Assembly (NCBI GenBank): GCA_017481205.1
Contig: JAFUPN010000035.1
Location: forward strand, 31,950 to 95,949
Origin: Clostridia bacterium
Lineage (GTDB): Bacteria > Bacillota > Clostridia > UMGS1810
Length of the DNA stretch: 64,000 bases
Reading direction: 5' to 3'
Both the position numbers and the translations under genes were made by a program. The notes under the pieces were generated by a model, which saw only the letters and a list, made by a program, of their open reading frames with translations, did not search any database and had not been told where the DNA came from. Below are positions 16,789-24,612 of the stretch, piece by piece; position 1 is the stretch's first letter, and each line of letters begins with the position of its first letter.

Positions 16789-17844
16789 TTATAATGATTT
16801 TTTTAAGGCTTCTTCAAGTGTAGGTAAAACAGCTTCTGCCATTCTCATGAATCCCAGGTCATTGGGATGGCATCTGTCCATGGTGCAGCAGTCCCAGTCT
16901 GTGTCACCCCATAGCTTTTCGCCGTCTATAAACCACACCTTTTTGTCTCCCTTTGCTATGGCATTTGTATAGGTTTTATATATAATTTCTCTTCTTTTTG
17001 CGCCATATTCCGGACTGAATTTAAAATCCGGTTTTGTTATGAATACAACCGGCAGTTCGGGATTTGCTTTTCTGATAATCTCGAAGAATTTTTCGTGGGT
17101 TTCTTCAAGTTGCTCAGGTGTGGGGGCATTGTGGTCGTAGTCCATTACAAACACAGACATATCAAGACTCGCTATGTATTCTGCCATGACAGGCTCGCCC
17201 TTGGCATTGCCTGAAAAACCCAGGTTTATGTAGTCGCAGTGCAGCTTTCTGCATACTATAGAGGTGTAGCATAAGCCGGGACGGGAAGCGCAGCCTCCCT
17301 GGGTTATGGATGAGCCGTAAAACACAACGGGCTTTTTGCAGTCTATATCGGTGTTTTCTTCGATGATTGCATCCAGCTGCAGACCTACGTGTATATCCTC
17401 CACATCATTGTATAGAGGAAAATTTATTGTTATATTCCTCATTTTCCGGTCTTCAAACTGACATATACCTGTGTATTCAGTCATCTGAGCATTTTCAGGA
17501 CGGATGCAGGTATGAAATATACCGTCTGCATATACATCAAATGATGACTGACCTGTGAGCGGAATATGTGGGAAGGGAGTAATGCCGGACAGCTTGCAGG
17601 AAAGTATAATATATTCCGAGTCTGTAGCAAAGCATATCCTGCCTCCGGATGTATGGTAGTTGAGTCCGTATACGCCTTCGCTTATTTTTTTTGCAATTTT
17701 CTCAGGCATCCTGCGAAATCCGTTGTCAAGTATAAGCCCGTGGACATACTGCATATTTTTCTTCACATCAAAAAATACTGCGTCATTTTTTTCAATATAT
17801 GTTTGTTGTCTGAAATTTTTATCGATATCTAAAATTGATTTCAT
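16789..17844 (-). CDS. SGNH/GDSL-family hydrolase (probable carbohydrate esterase)
   Basis: The 351-aa protein has an N-terminal beta-rich region of about 165 residues, then an SGNH domain. Visible blocks are YGSSITQGG (nucleophile Ser about residue 180), LGFSGNAKGE (Gly and Asn of blocks II/III) and DRCHPNDLGF near residue 327 with the Asp/His pair. This two-part layout is common in cytoplasmic sugar acetyl-esterases (CE2/CE3-like). No signal peptide is present. It is monocistronic, with a terminator downstream at 16677-16725. The substrate is inferred only to be an acylated sugar. Confidence 0.8.
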   Translation of the reverse strand: MKSILDIDKNFRQQTYIEKNDAVFFDVKKNMQYVHGLILDNGFRRMPEKIAKKISEGVYGLNYHTSGGRICFATDSEYIILSCKLSGITPFPHIPLTGQSSFDVYADGIFHTCIRPENAQMTEYTGICQFEDRKMRNITINFPLYNDVEDIHVGLQLDAIIEENTDIDCKKPVVFYGSSITQGGCASRPGLCYTSIVCRKLHCDYINLGFSGNAKGEPVMAEYIASLDMSVFVMDYDHNAPTPEQLEETHEKFFEIIRKANPELPVVFITKPDFKFSPEYGAKRREIIYKTYTNAIAKGDKKVWFIDGEKLWGDTDWDCCTMDRCHPNDLGFMRMAEAVLPTLEEALKKSL

Positions 17845-17928
17845 AATGGTTCCTCTCGTACATTAATAATCTGAATCTGTATTAAACAGCGCAATCCCGG
17901 CATATTTCGGCTAAAGGCTTCTCCTTAA

Positions 17929-18067
17929 GTAAACACTGATTAAATCGTTTTTTTTTGAAAGTTGAATCCTCCCACCACCTTCGGTGGTTTCCAGGCTCTC
18001 TTGTGTAAAGGGAGCTGTCAGCGTAGCTGACTGAGGGATTGTATAATTTCAATTAATCAGTATTTAC
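17929..18067. repeat. MITE-like intergenic repeat with terminal inverted repeats
   Basis: GTAAACACTGATTAA (17929-17943) and TTAATCAGTATTTAC (18053-18067) are inverted copies with one mismatch. Between them are CCACCTTCGGTGG (a short hairpin) and GTCAGCGTAGCTGAC (a palindrome). I recall very similar sequences scattered between genes in gut Clostridia, consistent with a non-autonomous mobile element, but no target duplication is obvious and no second copy is visible here. Confidence 0.6.
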
Positions 18068-18082
18068 AATAGAGTTTTAAAT

Positions 18083-19522
18083 TTATTTTTTCCATGTGTA
18101 TGGTGAGAATATTATCAGCAGGGGAAATATCTCCAGTCTGCCTACCAACATATCAAAGGTCAGTATGATTTTTGATAAAAAGCTGTATTCCGAGAAATTG
18201 CCTGTGGGACCAACCTTTCCAAGACCGGGTCCTATATTATTTATTGCAGCTGCTACTGCTGTGAAATTTGTTGTAAAGTCAAAATTGTCTATGCTTATTA
18301 AAAACAGTGACAGAGTAAATATGCTTACATATGCCATGATAAAGACATTTATGGCTCTCATAGTTTCGTGCTCAACAACTCTGCCGTTCATGGTAATTTT
18401 CAGGGTGTTTTTGGGATGAGCACAAATTCTTATTTCCTTTACAATTGATTTGAGCAATACAATTACTCTGGATACCTTTATGCCGCCGCCCGTGCTTCCG
18501 GCACATGCTCCTATAAACATGAGTATTACCAGAATTGTCTTGGAAAATTCCGGCCACTTATCAAAATCTGTGGTTGAAAAGCCTGTGGTTGTAATGACAG
18601 AGCCTACCTGAAAAGCTGCGTGTCTTACGGTAGTTGCAACTGAATCATACATTCCGTTGCAATTGATTGATATAAGTATTATTGAGGCGGTAATTATGCC
18701 GATATAGCCCTTGAATTCATCACTTTTAAGAATAAGCTTTGGCTTTTTCATGAGCAGCAGATGGTACATGGAAAAATCCACACCGAAAATTATCATAAAT
18801 ATTGTGATAACATTCTGCAGATATGGAGAATAATCTGCAACACTGGAGTTTTTAATACCGAAGCCGCCTGTTCCGGCTGTGCCGAAAGCGTGAGTAAGTG
18901 CGTCAAACCAGCTCATGCCGCCTGCAAGAAGCAGAACAATCTGTATCAAGGTCAGGGCAATGTATATCAGATAAAGAATTTTCGCAGTGGTTTTGATTTT
19001 TGGTACCAGCTTTCCTACTGTAGGCCCCGGGCTCTCTGCGCGTATGAGATACATATTGTTGCTTCCCGAAAGAGGCAGCAATGCTACTAAGAAGACCAGA
19101 ACACCCATTCCACCTATCCAGTGGGTAAGGCTTCGCCAGAATATCATGCTTTTTGGCAGAGCTTCCACATCGGTAAGTATGGAGGCACCGGTGGTGCTAA
19201 AGCCCGAGACCGTTTCAAAAATTGCGTCAACATAGTGTGGGATACTCCCTGATACGGTAAAGGGCAGTGCACCGAAAAGGCTGAGGAGAATCCAGCTAAG
19301 ACCTACTGTTACAAAGCCTTCTCTGGCATACATAGAATGTTTCTTAGGGCGCTTTATACTTAGTGCAACACCGGCTCCTATGCATATTATAATGCATATT
19401 ATAAATGTGGATATGCAGTTGTATTCCTTGTATATAAAGGCACACAGCAGGGGCAGAAGCATGGTTATTCCTTCAATTCTCAGTACCCAGCCCAGTATAT
19501 GTCTGATGATTTTGTAATTCAT
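18083..19522 (-). CDS. trkH: TrkH-type potassium uptake channel subunit
   Basis: The 479-aa membrane protein has the four pore-loop repeats of the TrkH/KtrB family, each with a filter glycine: FSTTGASIL (about 109), GTAGTGGFG (about 215), TTTGFSTTDF (about 310) and NNIGPGLGKVG (about 430). It forms the K+ translocating dimer in the cytoplasmic membrane. It lies four bases after trkA on the same strand, so the two form one operon transcribed from 20926-20954. Length fits TrkH. Confidence 0.92.
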   Translation of the reverse strand: MNYKIIRHILGWVLRIEGITMLLPLLCAFIYKEYNCISTFIICIIICIGAGVALSIKRPKKHSMYAREGFVTVGLSWILLSLFGALPFTVSGSIPHYVDAIFETVSGFSTTGASILTDVEALPKSMIFWRSLTHWIGGMGVLVFLVALLPLSGSNNMYLIRAESPGPTVGKLVPKIKTTAKILYLIYIALTLIQIVLLLAGGMSWFDALTHAFGTAGTGGFGIKNSSVADYSPYLQNVITIFMIIFGVDFSMYHLLLMKKPKLILKSDEFKGYIGIITASIILISINCNGMYDSVATTVRHAAFQVGSVITTTGFSTTDFDKWPEFSKTILVILMFIGACAGSTGGGIKVSRVIVLLKSIVKEIRICAHPKNTLKITMNGRVVEHETMRAINVFIMAYVSIFTLSLFLISIDNFDFTTNFTAVAAAINNIGPGLGKVGPTGNFSEYSFLSKIILTFDMLVGRLEIFPLLIIFSPYTWKK

Positions 19523-19526
19523 AATT

Positions 19527-20885
19527 TTACTCCATAATATCGTCTATATCTTTAAAGCCTGATTTAAGTGTTACAACAATAACCGTATCTCCGGGAAGAA
19601 TGGTATCTCTTCCTCGGGGAATCATTACCTTTCCGTTTCTGGTGATGCAGGCAATGAGCAGATTTTTCTTGAGCTTCAGGTGGTCTATGCGAATATTGGC
19701 AACAGGAGAGTCCTCCTTGATACGGAATTCCAGCGCCTCTGCCTTGCCGTCAAGGATAAGGTGCAGTGTCTCGATGTTGCTGCCGAGTGAATTTTTCTTT
19801 GCACGCATAAATCTGATAATGTAGTCTGCACTGATATTTTTTGGATAGATAACAGTATCTAAATTGAGATTTTCTATAACCTCGTCATAGGCTATTCTGT
19901 TGATTTTGGTTATAATTCTGCCGTTTGTTACAGTCTTTGCATACAGTGACAGGAGTACGTTTTCTTCGTCGATATTTGTCAGCGAAACAAAGGACTCTGC
20001 GTATTCAAGCCCTTCCTCGAGAAGCAGTCTTTTGTCGGTGCCGTCGCCGTTTATTACAGTTACCTTGGGCAAAAGCTGACAGAGCCTTTCGCAGCGTTCT
20101 TCATTTTGCTCTATTATCTTTACGCTGATTCCGTGCTGAGTCAGCATACCTGCAAGATAGTAGGCGATATCTCCGCCGCCTACAATTATGGTATTCTTTA
20201 CCCTGTCTGTCTTTACCTTGATTTTTTTGAAGAAATGAGCTGCTCCCTGAATGGAGGCAATAATGCTGATATAGTCGCCGCTACGGAGTACAAAATCACC
20301 GCGGGGGATGAAAGCCTCGCTGTCTCTTTCAACACCGCATACCAGTATGTCACAATCCAGCTTTGCCACAATATCCTGAACCATCAGATTATCAAGGACG
20401 GAATTTTTGTCTATCTGAAATTTGAGTATTTCCACTCTTCCTTTTGCAAAGGTATCAATCTGTATTGCTGAGGGAAAGCGTAGCAGACGGGCAATTTCAC
20501 TGGCAGCCGCCAGCTCGGGATTCAGTACCATTGCAAGGGACAGGTCGTCCTTGAACATCAAAAACGACTTGCTGTATTCCGGCTTCCTTACCCTGGGGAT
20601 GCACTTGCAGCTGCCAAGCTTTTTTGCCATAAGACATGCCAGCAGGTTAAGCTCGTCGGAGCCGGTTACGGCAATGAGCATATCTGTCTTGTCTATACCT
20701 GCATCCATAAGGGTTTCGGTGCTGAGGGCATTTCCCACAACTCCCATAATGTCAAAATCGTTTATTGCATTTTCTATAGCGCTGTATCTCTGGTCTACAA
20801 CTGTTATGTTATGACCTTCTTCACGGCTGAAGCGTTCAACAAGCTTCATGCCAACCTTACCACAGCCTAAAATAATAATATTCAT
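19527..20885 (-). CDS. trkA: Trk potassium regulatory subunit TrkA (two RCK domains)
   Basis: The 452-aa protein holds two Rossmann RCK modules: IIILGCGKVGMK at residues 3-14 and TIIVGGGDIAYY near 229. Each is followed by a TrkA_C domain (DSVLDNLMVQD-like and DSPVANIRIDHL). It binds NAD(H)/ATP and gates TrkH. It is the first gene of the minus-strand trkA-trkH operon. A second, single-RCK system (ktrA) is divergent. Confidence 0.93.
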   Translation of the reverse strand: MNIIILGCGKVGMKLVERFSREEGHNITVVDQRYSAIENAINDFDIMGVVGNALSTETLMDAGIDKTDMLIAVTGSDELNLLACLMAKKLGSCKCIPRVRKPEYSKSFLMFKDDLSLAMVLNPELAAASEIARLLRFPSAIQIDTFAKGRVEILKFQIDKNSVLDNLMVQDIVAKLDCDILVCGVERDSEAFIPRGDFVLRSGDYISIIASIQGAAHFFKKIKVKTDRVKNTIIVGGGDIAYYLAGMLTQHGISVKIIEQNEERCERLCQLLPKVTVINGDGTDKRLLLEEGLEYAESFVSLTNIDEENVLLSLYAKTVTNGRIITKINRIAYDEVIENLNLDTVIYPKNISADYIIRFMRAKKNSLGSNIETLHLILDGKAEALEFRIKEDSPVANIRIDHLKLKKNLLIACITRNGKVMIPRGRDTILPGDTVIVVTLKSGFKDIDDIME

Positions 20886-20925
20886 ATCAAAATTCCTCTG
20901 TTATAATTATATTGGATTTGAGAAA

Positions 20926-20954
20926 ATTATATCAAATAGCAATATTAAAGTCAA
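20926..20954 (-). promoter_or_regulatory. Promoter of trkA-trkH
   Basis: Minus strand TTGACT (20949-20954), 17 bases, TATAAT (20926-20931). Confidence 0.8.
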
Positions 20955-20978
20955 TATATAAATAGTTAATAAACCTGT

Positions 20979-21007
20979 TTGACTATTGATGATTTTTGTA
21001 ATATAAT
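20979..21007 (+). promoter_or_regulatory. Promoter of ktrB-ktrA
   Basis: TTGACT (20979-20984), 17 bases, TATAAT (21002-21007). The two divergent -35 elements are only 24 bases apart, so one regulator or supercoiling could affect both. Confidence 0.8.
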
Positions 21008-21035
21008 GACAATATAAGTAAAGGTGGGTGAATGT

Positions 21036-22379
21036 ATGAAGCAAAGACTCAGGACAAAGCTCAATTATACGCAGATAGTAGCATACAGCTTTTTGGGAAT
21101 AATTATTCTCGGTACAATACTTTTGTCGATGCCCTTTGCGGTAAATAAGGGCGTTGATGTAAGCCTTCTTGACACTTTGTTTACTTCAGCTTCTGCGGCA
21201 AGTGTTACCTGTATGACTGTTGCAGACAGCCTTTCCACCTGGTCTGTGTTTGGTCAGATAGTTATCCTTGTGCTTATACAGGTGGGCAGTCTCGGGATAA
21301 TGACTCTTATTACCGGGCTTTTTACATTTAGAAAACGCAAAATCAGTCTGCGTGAGCGCAATCTCCTGATGCAGTCGGCAGGTACCATGCGCTTAAACGG
21401 AGTTGTCAGTCTTATACGGAGGATTGTTACAGGCACATTTGCTTTTGAGGCTGTGGGAGCTGTTGTTATAGCCGCGGCGCTTTATCCGCAGTTTGATTTG
21501 TGGCACAGCCTGTATTACGGTATGTTTTATTCTGTATCGGCTTTTTGCAATGCCGGATTTGACTTGACCGGTTGCTTCGGCAGCTTTGGAGGTGTACTGT
21601 CAGAAGCGGACATCGCTGTAATAAACATTACCGTGACTTTTCTTATTATCACGGGAGGTCTGGGATATATAGTATGGGAGGATATAAGCAAAAATAAATT
21701 TGCTTTTGAAAAATACTCCCTTCATTCAAAAATCCTTATTTCCTTCAATGCCCTTCTGATAGCCGGCGGAGGTGTTTTGTTTTTCATTTTTGAATACAGT
21801 CATACCCTGTCGGATTTTACTTTGGAAGAAAAAATATATGCTTCGTTTTTTCAGTCGGTGAGTCTTCGTACTGCAGGGTTTAATTTTCTTGATTTATCAA
21901 GACTTTCGTCAAATGGAAAGCTGCTGTCGATTTTGCTGATGTTTATAGGCGGCGGTTCCGGTTCGACAGCCGGCGGTATAAAGGTTACCACCTTTGCAGT
22001 GCTGGTGCTGAGTATGCTTGGCGGAATCAGATGCAGGGACAAGGTATCTGTATTTCGCAGGAGTCTTTCGGATGATGCTGTGAGGCAGGCGGAGGTTGTA
22101 CTTCTTGTATACGGATTTATGGTTATAGTTTCGTTTTTCATCATGGGATGTGTCGAAAGCTTTTCGGCAGGACAGCTGCTTTTTGAAGCGGTTTCCGCTG
22201 TCAGCACCACCGGTATGACACTGGGCATTACCCGCGGGCTATCCGCTTTATCAAAAATTGTGATTATGATTCTTATGTTCGGCGGAAAAATAGGCGGTCT
22301 GGCATTTATGGTGCTTTTTATGGAAAAACGTATTGCTGTCGGGCTGAACCGCCCATCTGAGAAAATAATAATAGGATAA
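21036..22379 (+). CDS. ktrB: KtrB/TrkH-type potassium channel subunit
   Basis: The 447-aa protein is shorter than its divergent neighbour, as in KtrB. Pore loops with filter glycine are visible at SAFCNAGFDLTG (about 170), SLRTAGFNFLDL (about 280) and VSTTGMTLG (about 390); the first loop (SASAASVTCMTV, near 56) lacks an obvious filter Gly. That is odd and deserves checking. ATG 21036 follows AAGGTGGG; the in-frame GTG at 21024 is inside this site. It is followed 11 bases later by ktrA. Confidence 0.88.
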   Translation: MKQRLRTKLNYTQIVAYSFLGIIILGTILLSMPFAVNKGVDVSLLDTLFTSASAASVTCMTVADSLSTWSVFGQIVILVLIQVGSLGIMTLITGLFTFRKRKISLRERNLLMQSAGTMRLNGVVSLIRRIVTGTFAFEAVGAVVIAAALYPQFDLWHSLYYGMFYSVSAFCNAGFDLTGCFGSFGGVLSEADIAVINITVTFLIITGGLGYIVWEDISKNKFAFEKYSLHSKILISFNALLIAGGGVLFFIFEYSHTLSDFTLEEKIYASFFQSVSLRTAGFNFLDLSRLSSNGKLLSILLMFIGGGSGSTAGGIKVTTFAVLVLSMLGGIRCRDKVSVFRRSLSDDAVRQAEVVLLVYGFMVIVSFFIMGCVESFSAGQLLFEAVSAVSTTGMTLGITRGLSALSKIVIMILMFGGKIGGLAFMVLFMEKRIAVGLNRPSEKIIIG

Positions 22380-22390
22380 GGAGAGAGGTT

Positions 22391-23041
22391 ATGAAATCAT
22401 TTCTTGTAATAGGTCTCGGAAGATTCGGTCGTCATCTTGCAAAAAAGCTTATGGAATTCGGCAATGATGTGATGGTTGTTGACAAAAGCGAGGATGTTAT
22501 CGAAGGCATGGCAAGCGAATTTACTGATTCCTATATAGGCGATTGCTGCAATGAGGGAGTCCTAAGAGCATTGGGCGTGCAGCATTATGATGTGTGCTTT
22601 GTTACTGTAGATCAGGATTTTCAGGCTTCTTTAGAGATAACCTCCATGCTCAAGGAGCTTGGCGCCAGGCACGTTGTTTCCAATGCAAACCGCGACCGTC
22701 AGGCGGCTTTTCTGAAAAAAATCGGAGCTGACGACGTTATATATCCCGAAAGGGAGATTGCAGAAAAAACAGCGGTAAAATACAATGCCAACAATGTTTT
22801 TGACTACATCGAGCTGACAGAGGAATATTCCCTTTATGAGCTGCCCATACATAAGGCATGGGAGGGAAAGACAATCGGTAATGTTGATGTAAGAAATCAG
22901 TACCGCGTAAATATAATAGCAATAATTCAGGACGAAAAGCTTGACCCCGTGCCTAAGTCATCTTATGTGTTCCGTGAGGATGACCATATAGTTGTTATCG
23001 GCACTGACGAGGATATCAAGCGTTTTACTGAGGAGGACTGA
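22391..23041 (+). CDS. ktrA: KtrA-type potassium regulatory subunit (single RCK)
   Basis: The 216-aa protein has one RCK_N domain with FLVIGLGRFGRHLAKKL at residues 3-19 and an acidic MVVDKSE strand end, then an RCK_C domain (YVFREDDHIVVIGT near 195). Size and position after ktrB fit KtrA, the ATP/ADP-sensing ring that gates KtrB. In related Firmicutes the RCK_C domain binds c-di-AMP; this is family knowledge and not shown here. AAGGAGAGAGG precedes the ATG. A terminator follows. Confidence 0.92.
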   Translation: MKSFLVIGLGRFGRHLAKKLMEFGNDVMVVDKSEDVIEGMASEFTDSYIGDCCNEGVLRALGVQHYDVCFVTVDQDFQASLEITSMLKELGARHVVSNANRDRQAAFLKKIGADDVIYPEREIAEKTAVKYNANNVFDYIELTEEYSLYELPIHKAWEGKTIGNVDVRNQYRVNIIAIIQDEKLDPVPKSSYVFREDDHIVVIGTDEDIKRFTEED

Positions 23042-23066
23042 ATTTATCCGGCTTTTTGCAAAAAAT

Positions 23067-23110
23067 AACACCTGACATGTCATAAAGATGACCTCAGGTG
23101 TTGATTTTTT
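23067..23110. terminator. Bidirectional terminator between ktrA and the MFS gene
   Basis: AACACCTGA (23067-23075) pairs with TCAGGTGTT (23094-23102), followed by GATTTTTT. An A-rich flank serves the convergent MFS gene. Confidence 0.75.
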
Positions 23111-23111
23111 A

Positions 23112-24359
23112 CTATTTTTGTTTTGAAAAATATCTTTTCATATATATCAGCAAAGCTACTCCGACAATTGGGAACAGTGCTGTTATAAGCATTCCGGCTT
23201 TCATTCCGATTTGCTCTGCAGACATGGAAACTGCAGTGCCCAGCTCCGCCGCCCATTTGCTTGCCGCAACCTTGTCTACAACAATTCCCATAAGCTGCGG
23301 TGCCATCGAGCCGCCGAAATCTCCGCCGGCTGCCATAAGGGCATAAGCGGTTACACCGGGACCGGGAAATTTTTCTTCCATTAAAATCAGTGTGCCGGGC
23401 CACAGCATAGAGGTGCACAGTCCTGTGAGTATACATGCAAGCATAGATACAACCGGGCTTGGAGACAAGCCTGCCGCCAGATAGCAAACAGCGGCGCCTG
23501 CCATGCCCAGAAGCAGTGTGGAAGAAATATTCTTGCCGCATTTTGCATACATGGTTCTGCCTATGCCCAGAAGTATTGCAAAGGATGCCATACCGAGCAC
23601 GTCACCCACAGCTTTGGGGATATGGAGAGCGTTTTCCATATATCCGGAAATCCAGTTTGTCATTACATTCTCGGAAGCACTGCCAAGGAAAATGCACATT
23701 ACACAAAGGATTATTCCGAAATCACTCTTTTTTGCAGCGGTTTTTGATGTGCTGTCGGATGATATGTTCATCTCCGGAAGAGGAGAGGTACAGTACAGTA
23801 TAAATGATACAACAGGAAGCAGTGCCCAGAATATAGTAAGGTACATCCAGTTTGCGGTACCGAATATTTTCAGAAAAACGGTGCTTATCACTACAACGGT
23901 GAGGACTCCGTATGCATACAGAGAGTGAAGCATACTCATATCACGCTCAGGGTTGTCTGATGGTATGGCGGCAACCAGAGGGCTCAGCAACACCTCACAC
24001 AATCCGGCAGCTACAGAGAATATCACCGTGCCTGCTGCCAGTCCTGCATATGCATGCTCCGGAGCTATCATTGGGGTTACGGCATATATAAGCAGACCCA
24101 GTGATGTGAGCAGCGGCATGGTTTTTATGGTCTTATGTATGTTAAAGTGCTGAGAGAAAAATGTGAATATCAGGTCAACTATCATCTGTGTGCAGAAGTT
24201 AATCAGCACCAGTGTTCCGAGCAGGGTGTATGAAATGCCGTAGGTTTCCCTGAAGGTTACAAAAAGCAGTGGCGGCAGACTAAAAATAGATGACATTGCC
24301 AGATATGTATAGTAACAGGCGTATTTTGTTTTTTTGAAATTTTTGTTGAGATTGGACAT
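23112..24359 (-). CDS. MFS transporter (sugar/oligosaccharide permease type)
   Basis: The 415-aa protein has about twelve hydrophobic segments split by a polar central loop (residues about 195-215), the major facilitator pattern; the N-terminus starts cytoplasmic (MSNLNKNFKKTK). It is divergent from the glycyl-radical enzyme gene, with back-to-back consensus promoters in a 253-base intergenic region. It may therefore import the deoxysugar or a related substrate used by the microcompartment. FucP-type proteins are also MFS, but I cannot confirm fucose specificity. Confidence 0.82.
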   Translation of the reverse strand: MSNLNKNFKKTKYACYYTYLAMSSIFSLPPLLFVTFRETYGISYTLLGTLVLINFCTQMIVDLIFTFFSQHFNIHKTIKTMPLLTSLGLLIYAVTPMIAPEHAYAGLAAGTVIFSVAAGLCEVLLSPLVAAIPSDNPERDMSMLHSLYAYGVLTVVVISTVFLKIFGTANWMYLTIFWALLPVVSFILYCTSPLPEMNISSDSTSKTAAKKSDFGIILCVMCIFLGSASENVMTNWISGYMENALHIPKAVGDVLGMASFAILLGIGRTMYAKCGKNISSTLLLGMAGAAVCYLAAGLSPSPVVSMLACILTGLCTSMLWPGTLILMEEKFPGPGVTAYALMAAGGDFGGSMAPQLMGIVVDKVAASKWAAELGTAVSMSAEQIGMKAGMLITALFPIVGVALLIYMKRYFSKQK

Positions 24360-24390
24360 TGTTTTATCCTCCAGAATTTATTGTCGATTA

Positions 24391-24419
24391 ATTATAACGT
24401 AACTTTCAAGCAAAGTCAA
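24391..24419 (-). promoter_or_regulatory. Promoter of the MFS gene
   Basis: Minus strand TTGACT (24414-24419), 17 bases, TATAAT (24391-24396). Confidence 0.8.
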
Positions 24420-24451
24420 TCTAAAATTATAACTCTGTGTGCGGATGTCCG

Positions 24452-24500
24452 TTTGTTTTGGTTTCTGTGATTTTTCTGTGGTTTTTGTTTATTTTTGTTA
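24452..24500. promoter_or_regulatory. Candidate DeoR-type operator region (T/G-rich repeats)
   Basis: TTTGTTTTGGTTT at 24452-24464 and the tandem TTTTTGTTTA/TTTTTGTTA at 24482-24500 lie between the divergent MFS and glycyl-radical promoters. A similar motif in reverse orientation (CAAACAAAAACAAAG, 28792-28806) lies just upstream of the second promoter at 28826. DeoR regulators often bind such TTTG repeats and a DeoR gene closes the locus. This is inference from low-complexity sequence. Confidence 0.3.
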
Positions 24501-24518
24501 TTTTTTTCTGTGAACCTA

Positions 24519-24547
24519 TTGACTTTGGTATATAAATATAGTATACT
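24519..24547 (+). promoter_or_regulatory. Promoter of the microcompartment operon (upstream part)
   Basis: TTGACT (24519-24524), 17 bases, TATACT (24542-24547), 65 bases before the glycyl-radical enzyme start. Confidence 0.8.
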
Positions 24548-24612
24548 TATTCTGATGAAATTTTTATGTATATTAATCAGTATACAGACTTTTTTATAAA
24601 GGGGTTTTACAT

